DNA of 64,000 nucleotides from GCA-2687025 sp964473525 (GCA_964473525.1 CAYYPK010000005.1:242859-306858); one strand, 5' to 3'. Counted from the stretch's first letter, positions 1 to 9,669 are shown. Translations and numbers: made by a program. Notes: generated by a model from the sequence alone, not told the origin.

Positions 1-1387
1 GAGTGTTGCGCGCATCCAGGTCGTCGTGCGCGAGCGTCGTGTGATCGCTACCCACGTGGTCGGGGAAGTCGCGCATGTCAACGTCTACGGCGAGCGTCTC
101 CGTGAGACTCCGATTCACCGCGAACACGGCGATTCCGTCGTCCTCTGGGTTCCATACGCCGACAGCCTCCAGGCAAGGGACCGCGTCGAACTCCTCGTCC
201 TCGTAGGTTGGCGATGCGACCTTGACGTCCAGTGAGACGCCACGACCGAAGCGCGACGCGTCCCTGTACGGATAGAAGATCGTCTGCCGGCACACCCCGC
301 CACCGGTCGCGGTGAGTATGGGAGCGATCACGTTCACCAACTGCGCCTGGCACGCGATCCGAACGCGGTCGGCGTGCTTCAGGAGACTGATGAGCATCGT
401 CCCTACGACGAGCGCGTCGGCGAACGTGTAGCTGTCTTCCAGCTTCGGCGGGGCCTCCGACCAGTCGGGGATCTCCCGATCTGCCAGCCCGGAGTGGTAC
501 CAGACGTTCCACTCATCGAACGACAGCATCATGGTCTTCTTGGATCGCTTGCGCGCCTTCGCGTAGTCGCATGTGGCGATCACCTCCTGGATGAACGCGT
601 CCATACCGATAGACTTCGCCAGGTACCCGGGCGTGTCGCCCGACCGGTTGCCGTAGTACGTATGCAGTGAGATGTAGTCGACGAGGTCGTACGTATGGTC
701 GAGAACGGTCGCCTCCCACGCCGGGAACGTGGGCATGCCACGATGCGAGCTGCCGCAGGCGACCAACTCAATGGACCCGTCCACGAGTCGCATGAGACGC
801 GCCGTCTCGGCGGCAAGGCGGCCGTATTCGTCGGCCGTCTTGTGACCCATCTGCCACGGGCCGTCCATCTCGTTGCCCAGGCACCACACCTTGATGCCGT
901 GCGGATCGTGATAGCCATGCTGTACGCGCAGATCGCTGAGTTCCGTGCCAGACGGGTGGTTGCAGTACTCCACCAGCCTTCGCGCGTCGTCCATGCCTCG
1001 CGTGCCCAGGTTCACGGCCATCATCGGCTCGGTGTCGACCTTGCGGCACCAGTCCACGAATTCGTCCGTGCCGACCTCGTTCGTCTCGGTGGCTTTCCAG
1101 GCCAGATCCAGCCGGCGGGGTCTAGCGTGCTTGGGCCCGACACCGTCCTCCCAGTTGTAGCCACTGACGAAGTTGCCCCCGGGGTAACGCACGATGGGCG
1201 CGTCGAGCTCGCGGACGAGCTCGGCCACGTCGCCCCGGAAGCCGTTGGCGTCGGCGGTCGGGTGTCCTGGCTCGTAGATGCCACCGTACACGGCGCGCCC
1301 GAGGTGCTCGATGAACGAACCGTAGAGACGTGGGTCGACGTCGCCGACGCGCATGTCACGATTCAGCGTGATGCTCGCGGACTGCAT
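1..1387 (-). CDS. alpha-L-arabinofuranosidase, GH51 (3' end cut by window edge)
   Basis: Hydrolyses terminal alpha-L-arabinofuranosides from plant or algal polysaccharides. The minus frame is open from ATG at 1387 to the window edge, 462 codons; the family is about 500, so roughly the last 40 residues are missing. Seen: N-terminal GSFIEHLGRAVYGGIYEPGH, then VRYPGGNF, then NEMDGPWQ (the Glu is the expected acid/base), then SFDEWNVWY (the Glu is the expected nucleophile), and near the edge HDDLDARN, the usual start of the C-terminal beta domain. No signal peptide is visible, so it is probably cytoplasmic and acts on imported oligosaccharides. It lies about 40 bases from the neighbouring kinase gene on the same strand. 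Family assignment is strong; substrate is inferred. Confidence 0.93.
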   Translation of the reverse strand, partial: MQSASITLNRDMRVGDVDPRLYGSFIEHLGRAVYGGIYEPGHPTADANGFRGDVAELVRELDAPIVRYPGGNFVSGYNWEDGVGPKHARPRRLDLAWKATETNEVGTDEFVDWCRKVDTEPMMAVNLGTRGMDDARRLVEYCNHPSGTELSDLRVQHGYHDPHGIKVWCLGNEMDGPWQMGHKTADEYGRLAAETARLMRLVDGSIELVACGSSHRGMPTFPAWEATVLDHTYDLVDYISLHTYYGNRSGDTPGYLAKSIGMDAFIQEVIATCDYAKARKRSKKTMMLSFDEWNVWYHSGLADREIPDWSEAPPKLEDSYTFADALVVGTMLISLLKHADRVRIACQAQLVNVIAPILTATGGGVCRQTIFYPYRDASRFGRGVSLDVKVASPTYEDEEFDAVPCLEAVGVWNPEDDGIAVFAVNRSLTETLAVDVDMRDFPDHVGSDHTTLAHDDLDARNT

Positions 1388-1427
1388 GAGGTCTCCTGAC
1401 ATTCCGAGGAGGCGCTGCCATGCCGCG

Positions 1428-3551
1428 TTACGTGTCGAGCGCGTCCTTCGGGCGTTCGCTGGGGATGGACGCGTACACGGTCACGCCGCCGCGTGGCGTG
1501 GACTCGAAGGACACCTCGCCCCCGAAGGGCCGTAGTCGCTCTTCCATCGCGAGCAGGCCGAACCGCCCTTCGATTGGACCCGCGAGCGTCTTGACGACAT
1601 CGAAACCCACGCCGTCGTCTTCGATCACCGCGGCGATACCGTCGGCGCGCCGGCGCAGGAGTATGCTAACGGCGGTGGCCTCCGCGTGCCGCCCGATGTT
1701 CGTCAGCGCCGAGTGTATGACCCGGTAGAGTGCTGCTTCGGCGTGCATGTCCAGCACTCCGTCGACGCCCTCATCGGCGTGCACCACCACGGAGACGCCA
1801 ATCTGGGATCCGAGGGCGCCGGCGTCGCGTTCGACGCCAGCCGAGAGGCCCAGGTTGTCCAGCGAACTGGGCCGCAGGTCGAAGGCGAGCGTGCGCACGC
1901 TGTCGAGCGCGCTCGACGTCACCTCTCGCAGTTGACGGCCCCTCGCCCTCACCGCGTCAAGCGACGATGCGCTCTCGACTACTCTCAGACCGATGAGGAG
2001 CGAGCTCAAGGCCTGACCCGTCTGGTCGTGCAGTTCCCGCGCGATGCGCGTCCGTTCCTCCTCCTGGACCGTCAGCACTTGCCGCATGAGTCTCGACCGC
2101 TCGCGCATCGTCTTGCGCAACTCGCCTACGGTCTCGATGCGTTCCGCCAACTGGTCCTCGAGTTCGCTCGTGCGCTCGTCTATGCGTCGTTCAAGTTCCT
2201 CGCGCACATCGCCGGCCCTGCCTTCGGCGTGCTTGTCGCTGGTGATGTCCTCGACGACGTTCAAACCGCGCGCCGGCGCTCCCCGCGCGCCCCCTATGAC
2301 TGTCGCGGTTAGCCTGCCCCACATGAACTCTCCGCCATGCCGGGCGTAGCGCTTCTCGACTGCGTACCGCGGTATCTCGCCCGCGAAGAGCTGACGCGCC
2401 ATCTCGACGTCCGTGGCGATGTCGTCCGGGTGCGTGAAGTCCGCGAACCGGGCGCCGCGCAGGGCGTCCCTGGACGTTCCGAGCATCTCACAGAGCCTGC
2501 TGTTGGCGTCGACGATGCGGAAATCCGATCCGACGACCGCCATGCCAACTGGGCTCTGTCCGAAAACGCCTCGGTAGAGGCGCTCGTCCGCGCGTAGCGC
2601 CAGTTCGGAGGCCTTGGCTTCCGTGATGTCCACGCAGACGCCAACACAATGCCACACACGGCCGGAGACCTGCGTGACCGAGACGCGTTCCCGCAGCCAT
2701 CGTTGGGAGCCGGCGGCATCGACGCAACTGAATTCGGTCTCATAGGTGGGATCCCCGCCGAGTATGGCCTCCTCCGCCACGCCCTCCAGTCGAGCCATCT
2801 CGAGGGGCCCAATGGCCGCCTCCCACGCCGCCGAGTACGGGTGATCCGCGGATGCGCCGAGGGGAAGGAGCCCCTCGGCGGCGTCCTCGTCGCACATCGC
2901 CCTGTCCCAGGTCAGCCGGCGCCCTTGTGCGGGCGGAGTGGCTGCTAGCTGGACACGAGCTTCCCACAGCAGGCAGGGGGCTCCGCGGGCCGACATGTGG
3001 GCCTCCGTCGCGGCCACCGACGGGGCGGCCACCCCGGCCAGTGGCGCCAACCGCTCCAGCGTGGCGGCCAGGGTGGACAGGGCAGCCATGTCCTCGGGAT
3101 CCCACGTGCGTGGGTGCGGATCGCAGAGCGCGAGGATGCACACACCGGAGCGCGTGTCTCCCACCGACGTAGCGAGGATCGCACGCACGCTCGCGGCGTG
3201 GAGCGCCAGGGCGACGGCGGAAGTGCGTGGGTCCGTGGCGGCGTCGGCCACGGCAACGATGTCGCCACTACGTAGGGCGTCGGTGTAGGAACGCGCCGGC
3301 GCGAACGAAATGCTCGCTAGGTGGGAGTGGCTCGGATCCGCCATTCCGGACGAGAAGACCGACCCCAGGCGTCCGTCGGACGCCACGACGCCGTACACTG
3401 CGCCAACGGCAGGATGGCGGGCAGCCAGCGACGCGACCGCAGCCTCAATGACACTGTCGACGCCTGCGCGCGGGTGGGCGCCCACGTCGCGTTCATCTAG
3501 CGACTCGGGCGCGTCCACGGGTGTCGCCTCGTCAACGGCGTGCCGCGCCAT
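1428..3551 (-). CDS. GAF-PAS-PAS sensor histidine kinase, NarL/DesK type
   Basis: Soluble sensor kinase of 707 residues. Order of parts: GAF-like region (about 30-170), two PAS/PAC regions (about 200-320 and 325-445, with an FGQSPVGMAVV PAS start), a coiled coil (about 445-500), a HisKA_3 dimerisation helix with ERTRIARELHDQTGQ (phospho-acceptor His about 508), and a HATPase_c domain with DDGVGFD and GRFGLLAMEERL. This is the architecture that pairs with LuxR/NarL-type response regulators, but no regulator gene lies beside it; the next gene is another kinase on the same strand. There are no membrane segments, so the signal is probably intracellular (small ligand, redox or light). The ATG at 3551 gives a full GAF domain. 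Confidence 0.92.
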   Translation of the reverse strand: MARHAVDEATPVDAPESLDERDVGAHPRAGVDSVIEAAVASLAARHPAVGAVYGVVASDGRLGSVFSSGMADPSHSHLASISFAPARSYTDALRSGDIVAVADAATDPRTSAVALALHAASVRAILATSVGDTRSGVCILALCDPHPRTWDPEDMAALSTLAATLERLAPLAGVAAPSVAATEAHMSARGAPCLLWEARVQLAATPPAQGRRLTWDRAMCDEDAAEGLLPLGASADHPYSAAWEAAIGPLEMARLEGVAEEAILGGDPTYETEFSCVDAAGSQRWLRERVSVTQVSGRVWHCVGVCVDITEAKASELALRADERLYRGVFGQSPVGMAVVGSDFRIVDANSRLCEMLGTSRDALRGARFADFTHPDDIATDVEMARQLFAGEIPRYAVEKRYARHGGEFMWGRLTATVIGGARGAPARGLNVVEDITSDKHAEGRAGDVREELERRIDERTSELEDQLAERIETVGELRKTMRERSRLMRQVLTVQEEERTRIARELHDQTGQALSSLLIGLRVVESASSLDAVRARGRQLREVTSSALDSVRTLAFDLRPSSLDNLGLSAGVERDAGALGSQIGVSVVVHADEGVDGVLDMHAEAALYRVIHSALTNIGRHAEATAVSILLRRRADGIAAVIEDDGVGFDVVKTLAGPIEGRFGLLAMEERLRPFGGEVSFESTPRGGVTVYASIPSERPKDALDT

Positions 3552-3687
3552 GGCTTACCTCATGTCGGCTGTGGCCCCGCCCATCGGCCCAAAGCCGCCA
3601 CCCGGCGGCAGGCTAGAAGGTGAGGCGGCAGGGGAAGCAGGTGGCCCGCCGCCTGTGCGCGGTCGGGGTAAGGAACGGGGAGGCGGG

Positions 3688-4494
3688 CTAGTTGGCGGGC
3701 CTCTCCCATTTCGGGAGGTCGATGAAGAAGGTCGTACCACCGCGCGCGCCGCATTCGAAGTCCACGGACCCGTTGTGCTTCTCCACGATGGATCTCGTGA
3801 TCGCGAGACCGAGGCCCAGGCCGCTGGCTTCGCGGCTGTCGGCCCCGTCGAGCTGGACGAACTTGCGGAAGATCGTCTCGCGCGCGTCCTCTGGGATGCC
3901 AGGCCCCTGATCCTCCACGAGGATGCGCGCCATGTCGTCCTGCTCGGCCACGCACACGGCCACCGTGGCTCCCGGCGGGGAGAACTTCACAGCGTTTGCC
4001 ACGACATGGCCGATGGCATCGCGAAGGCGCGCCTCGTCACCCCAGACACGTACCGTAGGCGAGAGGGCCACCGACCGAAGGCGCACGCCAGCCTCGTCGG
4101 CGTCAGCCTTGCACGACGACACCGCGCTGGACGCCACGTCTTCTACGAGTACGGCCGTCCTGTTAAGCGTGCTTGATCCGGCCTCAATGCGCTCTATGTC
4201 GAGGATGTTCGCGATCGTGCGTTCGAGGCGTCGACCGTTGCCGTGCATGGTCTCGAGGAGCGAGCGAAGGGCGGGAGGAACGTCGCCCGCGATGCCCGCC
4301 AGCACTAGATCCAAGACTCCCTGGATGGCGGTCAGGGGGGTGAGGAGTTCGTGCCCGAGCACCGAAACGACCGCCACTGTCCGCGTGTCCTCGCTGGCGC
4401 GACGCTCGGTCTCGGTCGCCGTTACATGCGGCGCTGCCTCGTCGTCATTTGTGACATCTGCTTCGTCGGTGGTCGGCACGACTGGTTGCGTCAT
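3688..4494 (-). CDS. HisKA/HATPase_c sensor histidine kinase without sensor domain
   Basis: A compact 268-residue kinase: a charged 40-residue N-terminus, HisKA with SVLGHELLTPL (phospho-acceptor His48), then HATPase_c with NAVKFSPPG (N box), EDQGPGIPED (G1) and SGLGLGLAI (G2). It has no transmembrane, PAS or GAF region, so input must come from a partner protein or through dimerisation. It lies 136 bases upstream of the larger GAF-PAS kinase on the same strand; the spacer is GC-rich and no gene is visible in it. Two orphan kinases side by side without a receiver domain suggest a shared regulator elsewhere, which is inference. Confidence 0.9.
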   Translation of the reverse strand: MTQPVVPTTDEADVTNDDEAAPHVTATETERRASEDTRTVAVVSVLGHELLTPLTAIQGVLDLVLAGIAGDVPPALRSLLETMHGNGRRLERTIANILDIERIEAGSSTLNRTAVLVEDVASSAVSSCKADADEAGVRLRSVALSPTVRVWGDEARLRDAIGHVVANAVKFSPPGATVAVCVAEQDDMARILVEDQGPGIPEDARETIFRKFVQLDGADSREASGLGLGLAITRSIVEKHNGSVDFECGARGGTTFFIDLPKWERPAN

Positions 4495-4675
4495 TCGGAT
4501 GGCTCACAGCGTCTGTGGAGCGTGGCGCTAGCTGACACATGCCACGCATCCGCCGGCCCGTCCCGGTCAAGGGTGGACCTCCCCCTAAACGTCTAACTCT
4601 CTAAGGATACTGTACCGTGGCGCCATGCGCATGTAAATGGCCGCTTTCGGCCGGCGCCTTCCCCGCTCGCGCTCG

Positions 4676-5404
4676 CTACCGACATTGCTGATGCTCCGCG
4701 CCTGGCTCGCGCGTGGTGTATTCCTGGGCTCCCTGCCCGCGGCCTGGCATCATGGACGCGTGCGCTCGATGCATCGCCTCGGCATCGTGCCGCTGAGCTA
4801 GGAACCCATCCCACTTGGCGAGCTGCGCGTCGGTCAACGCCTCGCGGGCCTCGCGCGAAGTGCGGAACGGAAGCATCTGTTCGCCTATCCGCGCCTTGGC
4901 CACTGCCATGAACGCCGCTTCCAGCGCGTCCATGTTGGGCTGCGCGACATCCGCTGCGGCTTCGAGGTCGATCTCGGCCAACTGAATCTCCGCGGATGCC
5001 CTTACATGCATCTTACGCATGGCCACCCGCAGGCTTTTCAGGGCGACAACCTGGTCGTCGGTGAGCTCGAGCTGCCGAGAGTGGCGAATGAGCATGTCCG
5101 GCGTCGACAGCGCCCCGGCGGGGCCGCCCAAGGCCGCCTGCACTTCAGCGCTGTGGCTACCTGCCCCGGGAGCCCCTGACACACCACCCCCGCCTGGTCG
5201 CGCGATGATGATGTCGTGCTCCCCAGCCGGGAACGGAGCGACGTGGGGGAGGGCTGTCTCCGCGGCCATCGCGCCTGGGCCGCCACGCCTGATGATCTCA
5301 ACGCGGTGCTCTGTCTGCTCCTGCGCGAGCGCGGCCATGGCGATGGTGAACGCTAGTCCACAGCCAGCGACCAGGGCCGTCATAGTCCGTGTAGCGCGGC
5401 TCAT
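4676..5404 (-). CDS. exported LTXXQ (Spy/CpxP-like) protein
   Basis: A 242-residue exported protein. Residues 1-27 form a signal peptide (MSRATRTMTALVAGCGLAFT, ending in ALAQ). A Gly/Pro-rich linker follows (about 35-95), then a helical region carrying two LTxxQ-type motifs, LTDDQVVALKSLR and LTDAQLAKWDGFL, the hallmark of the periplasmic Spy/CpxP fold. Family members buffer envelope stress or metal stress as small chaperones or regulators. It follows the two kinases on the same strand after a 181-base spacer, so a link with envelope sensing is possible but not shown. The low-complexity linker is longer than in classical Spy. Confidence 0.7.
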   Translation of the reverse strand: MSRATRTMTALVAGCGLAFTIAMAALAQEQTEHRVEIIRRGGPGAMAAETALPHVAPFPAGEHDIIIARPGGGGVSGAPGAGSHSAEVQAALGGPAGALSTPDMLIRHSRQLELTDDQVVALKSLRVAMRKMHVRASAEIQLAEIDLEAAADVAQPNMDALEAAFMAVAKARIGEQMLPFRTSREAREALTDAQLAKWDGFLAQRHDAEAMHRAHASMMPGRGQGAQEYTTREPGAEHQQCR

Positions 5405-5529
5405 GGGTTCTCCCTATCGGTGTCGACATGTACCGCCCGCGTCCGTTGCCGGGAGTGGCATCGGTATGCCCCGTACGGCCATTCTAGCCCTGCCAGCGTG
5501 TCTACGCACGCGGAATCGTCGGCCCACGA

Positions 5530-6519
5530 CTACGGTCGCAGGATCACCTTGCCGGCCTGCCCGCTGGCGAACAGACCGAACGCGTCCGCTGCCTCGGAGA
5601 GCGGGAACGTGTGAGTGGTCATCGCGCCGATGTCTAGACCCCGTTCGTAGAGGCGCAGCATTGCTGGGTAGTCGGCATAGTGGTAGTAGAGGCTGCCCAT
5701 GAGCGTGACATCGCGGTGAATCAGGTCGCGACTCGGTCCCAACTCGACGGAGGGCTGCTCGCCAACGACCATGACCGACCCGGCTTTCCTCACGGCGCCG
5801 AGCGCCACGCGGAACGTGGCCGGCTTGCCGGCTGCCTCGATGCACTTGTCAGCGCCGATCCCCGATGTCAGCTCCTGGACGGCCTCGACTGGGTCGGCCT
5901 CGGTGGAGTTGACGGTGTGGCCCGCGCCGCAGGCGCGGGCCAGCTCCAGCCGGTACGGGTTGACGTCGACCGCGATGACTTCCGCGCCGAGGAACGACTG
6001 CACGATGACGTTTCCAAGCCCCACCGGCCCGGCGCCTACCACGCAGACGACCTCGCCTCCGACGGTTCCGAGGCGTTGGCTGACTCGGTACGGCACACCC
6101 ATGCCGTCGCCTGTCACGAGAACGCCATCGTCCCAGGGCACGTCCGGCGGGAGACGCAGGCATACGTGCTCCGGGGCGCTGACGAACTCCGCGTGCGCGC
6201 CGCCGGAGTGCCTGAGGTCCGGGCAGTAGGTGTACTGGCCCACGTCGCACCAACGGCAGGCGCCGCACCCCCACACCGCGTGGACGCCAACGTGGTCGCC
6301 CGCCTTCACGCGTGTCGCCGCGCCCGCGTCGACGACGACGCCCACGACCTCGTGCCCGACGTTGGACGCGTGTTCACCCTCGCCCCGGTACACGCCCATC
6401 TCGCTTCCGCAGATGCCCGACGCCTTCACCTGGATGAGCACGCGGTCGGGCCGGTGCTCTGGAGCGGGGAACTCGCGCACGTCGAGGCGTTCGCCGCCGA
6501 GCATCTTCACGGCTAGCAT
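5530..6519 (-). CDS. zinc-dependent MDR alcohol/polyol dehydrogenase
   Basis: Medium-chain dehydrogenase of 329 residues, slightly short for the family (about 340-350). Catalytic zinc ligands are visible as C37 (GICGSE) and H56-E57 (VGHEVVG); the structural zinc site is complete with C85, C88, C91 and C99 (CGACRWCDVGQYTYC). The Rossmann fold starts at VVGAGPVGLGN, and EVIAVDVNPYR supplies the acidic residue expected for NAD rather than NADP. The closest relatives by motif are threonine or sorbitol dehydrogenase-like enzymes of carbohydrate catabolism. The exact substrate cannot be read from sequence. The gene is flanked by a cyclase gene and the LTXXQ gene, all on the minus strand. Confidence 0.92.
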   Translation of the reverse strand: MLAVKMLGGERLDVREFPAPEHRPDRVLIQVKASGICGSEMGVYRGEGEHASNVGHEVVGVVVDAGAATRVKAGDHVGVHAVWGCGACRWCDVGQYTYCPDLRHSGGAHAEFVSAPEHVCLRLPPDVPWDDGVLVTGDGMGVPYRVSQRLGTVGGEVVCVVGAGPVGLGNVIVQSFLGAEVIAVDVNPYRLELARACGAGHTVNSTEADPVEAVQELTSGIGADKCIEAAGKPATFRVALGAVRKAGSVMVVGEQPSVELGPSRDLIHRDVTLMGSLYYHYADYPAMLRLYERGLDIGAMTTHTFPLSEAADAFGLFASGQAGKVILRP

Positions 6520-6553
6520 GTGTGTCCCTGTCGAGTCGGGTTCGGGCGGCCGG

Positions 6554-7276
6554 TTACGCGGCGATGCGGAAGCCCGTGACGGGCTCGTCGATGCCCTTCA
6601 GCGTCAATTCCTCGGGCTCGATGCCTGGATGGTTGGCGGCCACATGGTCGTATGCGTCGGCGCTCAGAAGCACTTCGCCGGGCGCTGCCGCGGTCTGTAG
6701 CCTTGCTGCGAGGTTCACGGCCGGGCCGATCGCCGTGAAGTCCCGGCAGAAGTCCCCGATCTCACCGATGGAGACCTCTCCGGTGTGGATGCCCACGCCC
6801 ACGCCGATGTCCTCATCACCGTCCGAGGTGGCGGCGCGCAGGCCGACGCACCGCTTCTGTAGCTGGATCGCCGAGCGGGCCGCGCTTTCCACGTGGTCCT
6901 CTTGCGCGATGGGGAAGTTGTACACCGCCAGGATGGCGTCGCCGATGAGCTTGTTGATGATCCCGTCCGCGGCCCACACCTCTTGCGCGCAGTGCTCGTA
7001 GAACTCCCCGAGCATCTGCGTTACGGCGACGGATTCCAACGTCTCCGACAGGCTCGTGTAGCCTCTCACGTCGGCGAACAGCACCGTCGCGCGCGTGACG
7101 ATCTGCTTCGCCTTCTTCACCGTCGAGAAGTGGCGCTCACACACCGTACAGACGTTGGGGTTCATCCGGCTGGAGCGGATACCGGCGACCCGGAACGGAA
7201 CCGAAAGCGGGCCGCGCAGAGCGATGGGCATCCGCATCTGCGACCAACAGCCTTTGCATAGTATCGAGCGATCCAC
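6554..7276 (-). CDS. class III adenylate/guanylate cyclase with N-terminal Cys4 knuckle
   Basis: Predicted cytosolic nucleotide cyclase, 240 residues, GTG start preceded by a GGGGAAA-like site. Residues 1-50 carry C7-x2-C10 and C43-x2-C46 around RSSRMNPNVC, a zinc-ribbon-like knuckle. The catalytic domain (about 62-240) has metal Asp in FADVRGYTS (D69) and in GDAILAVYNFP (D113), and the late motif AIGPAVNLAARLQ. The latter resembles adenylate-type enzymes. The knuckle plus single catalytic domain is a recurring bacterial arrangement and may sense metal or redox state, which is inference. No cAMP-receptor gene is adjacent. Confidence 0.9.
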   Translation of the reverse strand: MDRSILCKGCWSQMRMPIALRGPLSVPFRVAGIRSSRMNPNVCTVCERHFSTVKKAKQIVTRATVLFADVRGYTSLSETLESVAVTQMLGEFYEHCAQEVWAADGIINKLIGDAILAVYNFPIAQEDHVESAARSAIQLQKRCVGLRAATSDGDEDIGVGVGIHTGEVSIGEIGDFCRDFTAIGPAVNLAARLQTAAAPGEVLLSADAYDHVAANHPGIEPEELTLKGIDEPVTGFRIAA

Positions 7277-7408
7277 CGCGTTTCCCCGGGCCTGGGTCTG
7301 CGCGGATTATGGCTGCGTGGCCGTAGGCGGTCAAGCCGCCACCACGGGCGCCGTGTGTTGCGCGTGTCCGAGCGCGTCGTCTGCCCGCCGTACCCCGCGC
7401 TGCCTTAG

Positions 7409-7436
7409 TACCGTGTCCGCCATCGCGGACATGGTA
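7409..7436. promoter_or_regulatory. strong hairpin between divergent cyclase and tex genes
   Basis: Nearly perfect inverted repeat: TACCGTGTCCGC, loop CATC, GCGGACATGGTA, giving a 12-pair stem with one G-U pair. It starts 86 bases upstream of the tex start codon, in the 218-base divergent spacer. With no T-run it is more likely a 5'-leader structure or operator than an intrinsic terminator. No other feature is visible in the spacer. Confidence 0.45.
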
Positions 7437-7494
7437 TGCTACCGACGAGCGCGACACCACGTGGGGCCGGTTCGCGAAGTCTGGAAGGGCGAGG

Positions 7495-9669
7495 ATGGCG
7501 GTTTCCCGTGACGAGCGGCACATACACGCGGTCGCTAGCGATGTGGGTCGCAGACCTGGTCAGGTGGTGGCGGCCGTCGCGCTCCTCGACGACGGCGCGA
7601 CCGTCCCGTTCATCGCGCGATACCGCAAGGAGGCCACCGGAGGCCTCACGGACGCGGAACTCGAAGAGATCGCGAAGCGCCACGCCTACCACGCCGACCT
7701 GGCACAACGGCGCGACGCGATTCTCACGAGTCTCACGGAGCAGGGCGCGCTGACGGACGAACTCGCCGCCGCCGTGGACGCCGCCACCAGCAAGCAAGAG
7801 CTCGAGGATCTGTACCTGCCATACCGACCGCGCCGGCGCACCCGTGCGCAGGCAGCGCGTGAGAGAGGCCTGGAGCCGCTCGCCGACGCTCTGTTTGTGT
7901 CGATGAGGTCATCCAAACGGCCGGCAGAGCTGGCGCGACCATACGTGTCGGACGCGAAGGACGTAAAAGATGCCGACGAGGCGCTTGCTGGCGCTCGCGA
8001 CATCCTGGCGGAGCGCGTGTCGGAGTCGCCGGACAACCGCGCCAAGCTGCGCGACCTAATGCGGCGGGAGGGCGTCGTCACCGTTCGCGTCGTGCGGAGC
8101 AAGGAGGACGACGCCCGCGTCTATGCGGACTACTTCGACTATCGTGAGCGCGCCTCGCGAGCGGCGTCGCACTGCCTGCTCGCGATCTACCGCGGGGAGC
8201 GTGAAGGGCTCCTTGCCACATCTCTCGATGTGGACGACGACCGCGTCCTCAGCGGCCTCGCTCGTGGGTGGGACGTGCAGCCGCGAACGCCGTGCGGAGC
8301 CGAGGTGATGGCAGCGGTGGCCGACGGGTACAAGCGCCTCCTCCGCCCCTCGATCACCAACGAGATCCACGCGGACCTCCGGGATCGGGCGGAGACGGAC
8401 GCCATCGCCGTTTTCCGCGCGAACCTCGAGGCGCTGCTCATGCAGGCGCCGTTTGGCCAACTCCCGGTCATGGGCATCGACCCGGGGTACAGGACAGGCT
8501 CCAAGGTGGCCGTCGTGGACGCGACCGGGCGCGTCGTCGAGACGGGGGTCGTCTACCCCGGCAGATCCGACCGTGACGACACAGCTGCGGCGGACATGCT
8601 GGCAAAGGCCGCGGCGCGACACGGGGTTCGCGCCGTCGCCGTCGGGAACGGCACGGGCAGCCGCGAGGCGGAGTCGTTTGCGCGGCAGGCGCTCGCGGGC
8701 GCCGACGACGCCATCGTCGCGGTGGTACCGGAGACCGGCGCGTCCGTGTACTCCGCGTCTGAGGTGGCTCGCGAGGAACTGCCAACGCTGGACGTATCCA
8801 TACGCGGCGCCGTGTCGATCGCGAGGCGCATCCAGGATCCACTGGCGGAGCTCGTCAAGATAGACCCGAAGGCGTTGGGCGTCGGGCAGTACCAACACGA
8901 TGTAGATCAGAAGCGCCTACAAGGCGAGCTGGACGCCGCCGTCGTGAAGGTCACTAATCAGGTAGGCGTCGAACTGAACACCGCGTCCGCGCCGCTGCTG
9001 AGACGGGTGTCCGGTCTGTCCAGCCGTGTCGCCACGGAGATCGTGCGTCAGCGGGACGCCACGGGGCCGTTCAAGGCGCGGAAGGAGTTGCTGGGCGTCG
9101 CTCGCTTGGGCGCCAAGGCCTACGAGCAGGCGGCCGGATTTCTGCGGATTCGCGATGCCGCCAACCCCCTGGATGACACCGCCGTGCATCCAGAGCGGTA
9201 CGGCGTCGTCGAGGACATGGCGCGCGCGGTGGGCGTGAAGACGAGGGAGCTTCTCGGAGCCCCGCAACTGGCGGCGGACCTGGATCTGTCCCGGTTCGTC
9301 GACGAAGGAAAGCAGCTTGGCCTCTTCACCCTAGAGGACATCCGCGAGGAGCTCTCGCGTCCTGGGCGGGATCCACGACCGGAGTTCCAGACGCCCGAGA
9401 CACGCGAGGACGTCGCCTCCATCGACGACGTGATGGAGGGTATGACCCGCCAAGGCCGCGTCACGAACGTCACGAACTTCGGCGCCTTCGTCGACATCGG
9501 CGTGAAGCGCGACGGCCTCGTCCACCTCTCCGAGCTGTCCAATGACTGGGTGGACGACCCTCGTCAGGTGGTCCAGGTGGGGCAGATCGTGACCGCGGTC
9601 GTCGTGGACGTCGACCGGGAACGCGAGCGGATTGGGTTGTCCATGAAAGCCGTAGGCGCTACGGGCTGA
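7495..9669 (+). CDS. tex: Tex family S1-domain RNA-binding transcription accessory protein
   Basis: A 724-residue Tex protein that binds nucleic acid and affects transcription and RNA turnover in the cytoplasm. Seen in order: the N-terminal Tex helical region with ATVPFIARYRKEATGGL, a YqgF-like RNase H fold starting at PVMGIDPGYRTGSKVAVVD, a helix-hairpin-helix region with NTASAPLLRRVSGLS and KELLGVARLGAKAYEQAAGF, and a C-terminal S1 domain (about 650-720) with GRVTNVTNFGAFVDIGV and DGLVHLSELS. Length is typical (about 720-780). The ATG is preceded by a GAAGGGCGAGG purine run. It lies 31 bases upstream of the sulfatase on the same strand, but a functional link is unlikely. Confidence 0.97.
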   Translation: MAVSRDERHIHAVASDVGRRPGQVVAAVALLDDGATVPFIARYRKEATGGLTDAELEEIAKRHAYHADLAQRRDAILTSLTEQGALTDELAAAVDAATSKQELEDLYLPYRPRRRTRAQAARERGLEPLADALFVSMRSSKRPAELARPYVSDAKDVKDADEALAGARDILAERVSESPDNRAKLRDLMRREGVVTVRVVRSKEDDARVYADYFDYRERASRAASHCLLAIYRGEREGLLATSLDVDDDRVLSGLARGWDVQPRTPCGAEVMAAVADGYKRLLRPSITNEIHADLRDRAETDAIAVFRANLEALLMQAPFGQLPVMGIDPGYRTGSKVAVVDATGRVVETGVVYPGRSDRDDTAAADMLAKAAARHGVRAVAVGNGTGSREAESFARQALAGADDAIVAVVPETGASVYSASEVAREELPTLDVSIRGAVSIARRIQDPLAELVKIDPKALGVGQYQHDVDQKRLQGELDAAVVKVTNQVGVELNTASAPLLRRVSGLSSRVATEIVRQRDATGPFKARKELLGVARLGAKAYEQAAGFLRIRDAANPLDDTAVHPERYGVVEDMARAVGVKTRELLGAPQLAADLDLSRFVDEGKQLGLFTLEDIREELSRPGRDPRPEFQTPETREDVASIDDVMEGMTRQGRVTNVTNFGAFVDIGVKRDGLVHLSELSNDWVDDPRQVVQVGQIVTAVVVDVDRERERIGLSMKAVGATG

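Noticed and set aside
695..1399. Long plus-strand ORF opposite the GH51 gene
   Set aside because: Antisense to clear GH51 motifs on the minus strand; its translation is Arg/Val/His-rich with no domain.
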